Source: Maricaulis sp. (GTDB lineage: Bacteria; Pseudomonadota; Alphaproteobacteria; Caulobacterales; Maricaulaceae). From it: a stretch of 9,090 nucleotides of DNA. Numbering within the stretch: the stretch's first letter is position 1; each line of letters opens with the position of its first letter. The notes under the pieces were generated by a model. That model was not told the DNA's origin and searched no databases. It saw only the letters and a list, made by a program, of their open reading frames with translations. Location: positions 1 to 9,090 of the forward strand of contig NZLV01000210.1 in the NCBI GenBank assembly GCA_002694345.1. The letters are read 5' to 3'. Position numbers and translations under genes: made by a program. Below are positions 6,353-9,090 of the stretch, piece after piece.

Positions 6353-7036
6353 TTAGCCAATCATGCCTTCCACAGGCTTGAGCAGAGCCTGGAACTCCAC
6401 CCGCTCTCCATCAGCATGCGCACTCACCCGGCCACCGGCGCTGCGCGCAATCAGAGCCGTGTAATAGGGCTGGATCGAACGGCCATCAAAACCATTCTCC
6501 GGCGCCTGGCCTTCCAGTGCGAGGGCGGTTCCCTCTTCCAGACGGGCCCGCGGGCCTTCGGTGACAACGCGCAGGCGCGCCCCGCCCGCTGAAGACGTCG
6601 CTTCCACTGTCACCGTGCCGCCGCGCGGGGCCGCATCGACCCCCAGCGAACACAGGTTCAACAGGAGACGACCGGCGGACTTTTCCAGCCCGGCCGCCTC
6701 GACCTTCCAGACGATTTCAGGCTTGAAGGCCTGATACATGTTTTCCGTCAGGCGCTGCAGTTCACGGCAATCGAGAACCCCCGGCGCCGATCCGCCACCC
6801 CCAAAGGCCAGGCGGGCAAATTCGAGCTTCGCCTGGGCCTGGCGCGAGCTTTCCCGCACCAGTTCCATTGCATCCTCGTGCATGTCACTGGCATCGCCAT
6901 CATCCAGCACGCTCAGCGCCGCCCCCAGGGCGGAGACCGGGCTTACAAGGTCATGACACAGCCGGGAGCACAGGAGTGCGGAGAGCTGTTCGGCGGCGAG
7001 TTCGGACGGAAATTCATCAAGCATGGAAAAACCCAT
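6353..7036 (-). CDS. chpT: Histidine phosphotransferase ChpT (DUF2328 family)
   Basis: A 227-residue dimeric phosphotransferase that in alphaproteobacteria relays phosphate from the hybrid kinase CckA to CtrA and CpdR, controlling the cell cycle and often motility genes. The N-terminal helical hairpin contains the signature ALLCSRLCHDLVSPVSALG (20-38), with H28 as phosphoacceptor. A second conserved helix is RQAQAKLEFARLAFG (65-79). The C-terminal half resembles a histidine-kinase ATPase fold, with LLLNLCSLGVDAAPRGG (124-140) in the N-box position, but lacks G-boxes and is not expected to bind ATP, as known for ChpT. The ATG at 7034-7036 has GAAGAA upstream. Starts at 7024 (MLDEFPSEL) or 7129 are possible; longer extensions run into the divergent M23 gene. 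It precedes cheA on the same strand by 108 bp. Confidence 0.9.
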   Translation of the reverse strand: MGFSMLDEFPSELAAEQLSALLCSRLCHDLVSPVSALGAALSVLDDGDASDMHEDAMELVRESSRQAQAKLEFARLAFGGGGSAPGVLDCRELQRLTENMYQAFKPEIVWKVEAAGLEKSAGRLLLNLCSLGVDAAPRGGTVTVEATSSAGGARLRVVTEGPRARLEEGTALALEGQAPENGFDGRSIQPYYTALIARSAGGRVSAHADGERVEFQALLKPVEGMIG

Positions 7037-7251
7037 ACACGATTCTTCGCCGCGCTCGCGCGTTTTCACAGCGGAGCCGCATGAAACATTCAGCGGAAAG
7101 GTCTTGGCAACCGGTTCAGTCCAAGACATGATTCGTCCCCGGTTGGAGGGGGCACTCGAACCGATCCGGCACACCGGTTCCGGTGCGAGTTTTGCTACAC
7201 ATCCCGTGCAAGCCACGTGGCGTCTGAAGCTGACCGGAGTCTGGACACTGA
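7037..7251. promoter_or_regulatory. Divergent chpT / M23 peptidase intergenic region
   Basis: This 215-bp region must hold promoters for both divergent genes. It contains three symmetric elements: GTCTTGG and CCAAGAC arms 13 nt apart (7101-7127), with the palindrome AACCGGTT (7109-7116) inside; CACCGG-TT-CCGGTG (7172-7185); and the 10-bp palindrome GCCACGTGGC (7212-7221). Two GANTC sites occur (7041-7045 and 7130-7134). I cannot point to a convincing -35/-10 pair on either strand. If chpT starts at 7129 instead of 7036, the left part of this region is coding. Confidence 0.4.
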
Positions 7252-8733
7252 ATGTCCTCATTTGATGTATCCCGCGCCGATGCTCACCGGACCCGCGGCC
7301 TGGTGGCCGCAGCCAGTCTGAGCCTGTCTGCCATCCTGCTGTTCGCCCTGATGACAGGCCGCGAACCGCAAAGCGATGCAGCCATGCTGGAACGCGAACC
7401 GGTGGCGGACACCGTCCAGGTGTCCACCGATCTGCCGGCGCAGCCGGCCGAGACCGTTGCAGAACGGCACAGGGCCATCGAACCGCCCGGGCTCAGCCTC
7501 GCCTTCCCCAGCGACATCATCGCCCTCAACGACGCTGCCTTCACCGACTGCACGCGCTGCCCGACCACAATCCAGGTCGAGCGCGAAGTGCCGCGCGGCG
7601 GTACGCTGGCCGGCCTGCTGGACGATGCCGGCATCGACCGCGTCGAAGCGGCCCGCGCGATCTCGGCGCTCAGCACGCTCTACGACCTGCGCTATCTGCG
7701 CGCCGGCCAGGATATCCGTCTCTATGTCGAGACGACGCCGGGTGAAGACGGTGGAGAGGCCAGCCTGCGCCTGAACGGCCTGTCCTTCCGCCCGGAAATC
7801 GAACGCTCCATCACCGTGGCCCGCACCTGGGATGACCAGTTTCGCGCCCGCGAGACCATCGCCCAGTTCGACCGGGAAATGGTCCGCTCCACCGGGGAGA
7901 TCACGACCTCGCTCTATGTCGATGCGCTCAATGCCGGTGCCACCGACCGGGTCGTCGTCGAGCTGGCCGGCGTTCTGGCCTATGCCATCGACTTCCAGCG
8001 CTCCATCCAGCCGGGCGACGGGTTCGACATCGTGTTCGAACGCTTCGTTGACGAGGAAGGCGATACCGCCCGCACCGGCGATATCCTCTATGCCCGCTAT
8101 GAAGGCCGCGGCGAGCCGAAGGAATTCTTCCGCTATGAAACGCCGGACGGCATTGTCGGCTATTACAGCGGCGAAGGGGCCAGCGCCCAACGCCTGCTGA
8201 TGCTGACGCCGATCAATGGCGCCCGCCTGTCCTCGCACTTCTCGCGCGCGCGCCAGCACCCGATCCTGGGCTATACGCGCCGCCATAACGGCACGGACTT
8301 CGCCGCACCGCGCGGCACGCCGGTCTACGCAGCGGGCAATGGTGTTGTGGAACGGGCCAACCGGTTCGGCAGTTTCGGCAATTATGTCCGTATCCGTCAC
8401 GCCAATGGCTATGAGACCGCCTATGCCCACCTCAACGGGTTTGCCCGCGGCATCCGCGCTGGCAGCCGTGTCACCCAGGGCCAGGTCATCGCTTATGTGG
8501 GTACCACGGGCCGCTCCACCGGGCCGCACCTGCATTATGAAGTCCATCACAATGGCACGCCGGTGAACCCGATGACGCTAGACCTGCCCACCGGCCGCCA
8601 GCTCAACACGGACGAGATCCCGCTGTTCGAAGCCGAGCGCGACCGCATCCTGGCAATCCGCGATGCCGCCGCGAATGCGGCCGGCCCGTCCGACACGCCG
8701 CAAGTCGCCGACAGCGGGTCCGGCGCGCAATAG
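7252..8733 (+). CDS. Membrane-anchored M23 family metallopeptidase (peptidoglycan endopeptidase)
   Basis: A 493-residue LytM/M23 zinc peptidase predicted to cleave peptide cross-links of peptidoglycan in the periplasm, similar in layout to MepM/ShyA/Csd3-type enzymes. One N-terminal hydrophobic segment (about 17-36) should anchor or export it. A LysM/OapA-like region follows (about 105-160, PRGGTLAGLLDDAGI to YLRAGQDIRLYV), then a middle beta-domain (about 165-315, with GDGFDIVFERF). The catalytic M23 domain (about 325-440) has HNGTD (H345, D349), YAHL (H393) and GPHLHYE (H426, H428), so the zinc-binding and catalytic residues look intact. The C-terminus is an Ala-rich low-complexity tail. 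ATG at 7252-7254 has only a weak GGA site six nt upstream. It is divergent from chpT. Confidence 0.93.
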   Translation: MSSFDVSRADAHRTRGLVAAASLSLSAILLFALMTGREPQSDAAMLEREPVADTVQVSTDLPAQPAETVAERHRAIEPPGLSLAFPSDIIALNDAAFTDCTRCPTTIQVEREVPRGGTLAGLLDDAGIDRVEAARAISALSTLYDLRYLRAGQDIRLYVETTPGEDGGEASLRLNGLSFRPEIERSITVARTWDDQFRARETIAQFDREMVRSTGEITTSLYVDALNAGATDRVVVELAGVLAYAIDFQRSIQPGDGFDIVFERFVDEEGDTARTGDILYARYEGRGEPKEFFRYETPDGIVGYYSGEGASAQRLLMLTPINGARLSSHFSRARQHPILGYTRRHNGTDFAAPRGTPVYAAGNGVVERANRFGSFGNYVRIRHANGYETAYAHLNGFARGIRAGSRVTQGQVIAYVGTTGRSTGPHLHYEVHHNGTPVNPMTLDLPTGRQLNTDEIPLFEAERDRILAIRDAAANAAGPSDTPQVADSGSGAQ

Positions 8734-8745
8734 TCCAGCGCGCCG
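8721..8745 (+). terminator. GC stem-loop spanning the M23 stop codon, possible weak terminator
   Basis: CGGCGCGC (8721-8728) pairs perfectly with GCGCGCCG (8738-8745) across a 9-nt loop that contains the TAG stop (8731-8733). The 8-bp all-G/C stem is strong but no T tract follows, so it is not a standard intrinsic terminator. It may act as an mRNA 3'-end stabiliser or contribute to termination with help from other factors. Confidence 0.35.
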
Positions 8746-8803
8746 TCCCGTCAAAACCCGCGACGCACCGGAAGCAGAGACGCTTGTGTTCCCCGCGCCG
8801 GTC

Positions 8804-8813
8804 TCACCGGTGA
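8804..8813. promoter_or_regulatory. 10-bp palindrome TCACCGGTGA upstream of the aspartyl-protease gene
   Basis: The perfect palindrome TCACCGGTGA sits in the 172-bp gap between the M23 gene and the next gene. It is nested within CGCCG (8796-8800) and CGGCG (8815-8819), and its GTGAAC (8810-8815) can also pair with GTTCAC (8832-8837). This could be an operator or an alternating RNA hairpin. I found no clear promoter boxes in the gap and no other gene. Confidence 0.3.
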
Positions 8814-8905
8814 ACGGCGAGATGACGCAGTGTTCACGCTTCGATCATGCCCTCGTCAGCTGGCGCCTGCTTATTGCACCGCGAACAGTCAGCATTGAGG
8901 TTTTC

Positions 8906-9090
8906 ATGATCCGTTTCCGTCACTTCGCACACGCCATTGCCGCCGGGTTCGTCGCCGGCACCGCTCTGACCAGCGCGGCCCAGGCACTGCAGCCCGAGGC
9001 TGAAGCGATCAGCATGGACCTGTCGACCGGCCGACCGATGGTCGAGCTGATGGTCAATGAGGAAGGCCCCTATCCCTTCGTTTTCGACAC
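8906..9090 (+). CDS. Secreted aspartyl-protease-family protein, 5' part only
   Basis: The first 61 full codons are visible; the gene runs off the right edge. The start ATG (8906-8908) has GAGG six nt upstream. The N-terminus is a classical signal peptide: basic MIRFRH, a hydrophobic core, and a probable cleavage site after the AAQA at residues 24-27, so the product should be periplasmic or outer-surface. The mature part shows a beta-strand VELMVNEEGPYPFVFDT, where the last codon is incomplete (AC, Thr in any case). This matches the retropepsin-like or pepsin-like opening in which the catalytic Asp lies in an F-D-T-G motif (D61 here); the Gly would be the next residue outside the window. The assignment rests on this short motif, so the subfamily is unknown. 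Confidence 0.7.
   Translation, partial: MIRFRHFAHAIAAGFVAGTALTSAAQALQPEAEAISMDLSTGRPMVELMVNEEGPYPFVFD

Noticed and set aside
7172..7193. Hairpin CACCGG-TT-CCGGTG followed by TTTT as an intrinsic terminator
   Set aside because: The stem is only 6 bp with an unfavourable 2-nt loop, the T run is separated from it by CGAG, and it lies between divergent genes where no transcript needs to end.
7037..7261. N-terminal extension of chpT up to position 7261
   Set aside because: The added 75 residues are Cys/Arg-rich and unlike ChpT N-termini, and they would overlap the start of the divergent M23 gene. The internal starts at 7036 or 7024 sit right before the conserved helix.
7258..8550. 430-codon minus-strand frame opposite the M23 peptidase
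   Set aside because: It is antisense to a gene with an intact LytM active site, and its Ala/Gly/Asp-rich translation lacks motifs. It is a codon-bias shadow.
8734..8905. Possible small gene, tRNA or ncRNA between the M23 gene and the aspartyl-protease gene
   Set aside because: I saw no start codon with a ribosome binding site and a meaningful frame, and no cloverleaf pattern. Only short palindromes are visible.
1..9090. Mobile element, CRISPR array, defence island or transferred segment
   Set aside because: There are no transposase or integrase genes, no regularly spaced direct repeats apart from the in-frame cheA repeat, and no obvious change in base composition. Gene order is coherent signalling and envelope machinery.

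Overview
The window reads as chromosome of a GC-rich, motile alphaproteobacterium. The presence of chpT, a histidine phosphotransferase confined to the alphaproteobacterial CckA-ChpT-CtrA cell-cycle relay, together with a compact che operon, points to Caulobacterales or Hyphomonadaceae/Maricaulis-like relatives. That placement is inferred from protein character; no 16S or database evidence was available.

Layout. Positions 1-495 (+) hold the 3' end of an unrecognised acidic protein. It converges on the chemotaxis operon, and a perfect 13-bp GC-rich hairpin (497-524) lies between the two. The minus strand from 6244 down to 550 is a tightly packed operon, cheA-cheW-cheY-cheB-cheR, with junctions of -4, 14, 10 and 2 bp. 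This spacing suggests translational coupling. Upstream on the same strand, after 108 bp, is chpT (6353-7036). A 215-bp divergent intergenic region separates chpT from a membrane-anchored M23 metallopeptidase (7252-8733, +). After 172 bp a secreted aspartyl-protease-family protein begins at 8906 and runs off the right edge.

How the genes work together. CheA and CheW form the receptor-coupled kinase core. CheY carries the signal to the motor or another target. CheR and CheB methylate and demethylate receptors for adaptation. No receptor, cheD or cheZ gene is in the window. ChpT belongs to the cell-cycle phosphorelay, so its place immediately upstream of cheA puts cell-cycle and chemotaxis phosphotransfer genes side by side. 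The M23 enzyme would remodel peptidoglycan.

Most interesting points. CheA has an unusual architecture. There is no recognisable P2 domain; its place is taken by a 161-residue linker with a 50-residue tandem repeat whose core resembles the CheY-binding N-terminus of FliM. After the kinase come two CheW-like domains and a degenerate C-terminal receiver domain. Several perfect palindromes sit at the cheA start and in the chpT/M23 intergenic region. I saw no mobile element, CRISPR array, RNA gene or obvious novel defence system; most of the window is well-known housekeeping and signalling machinery.
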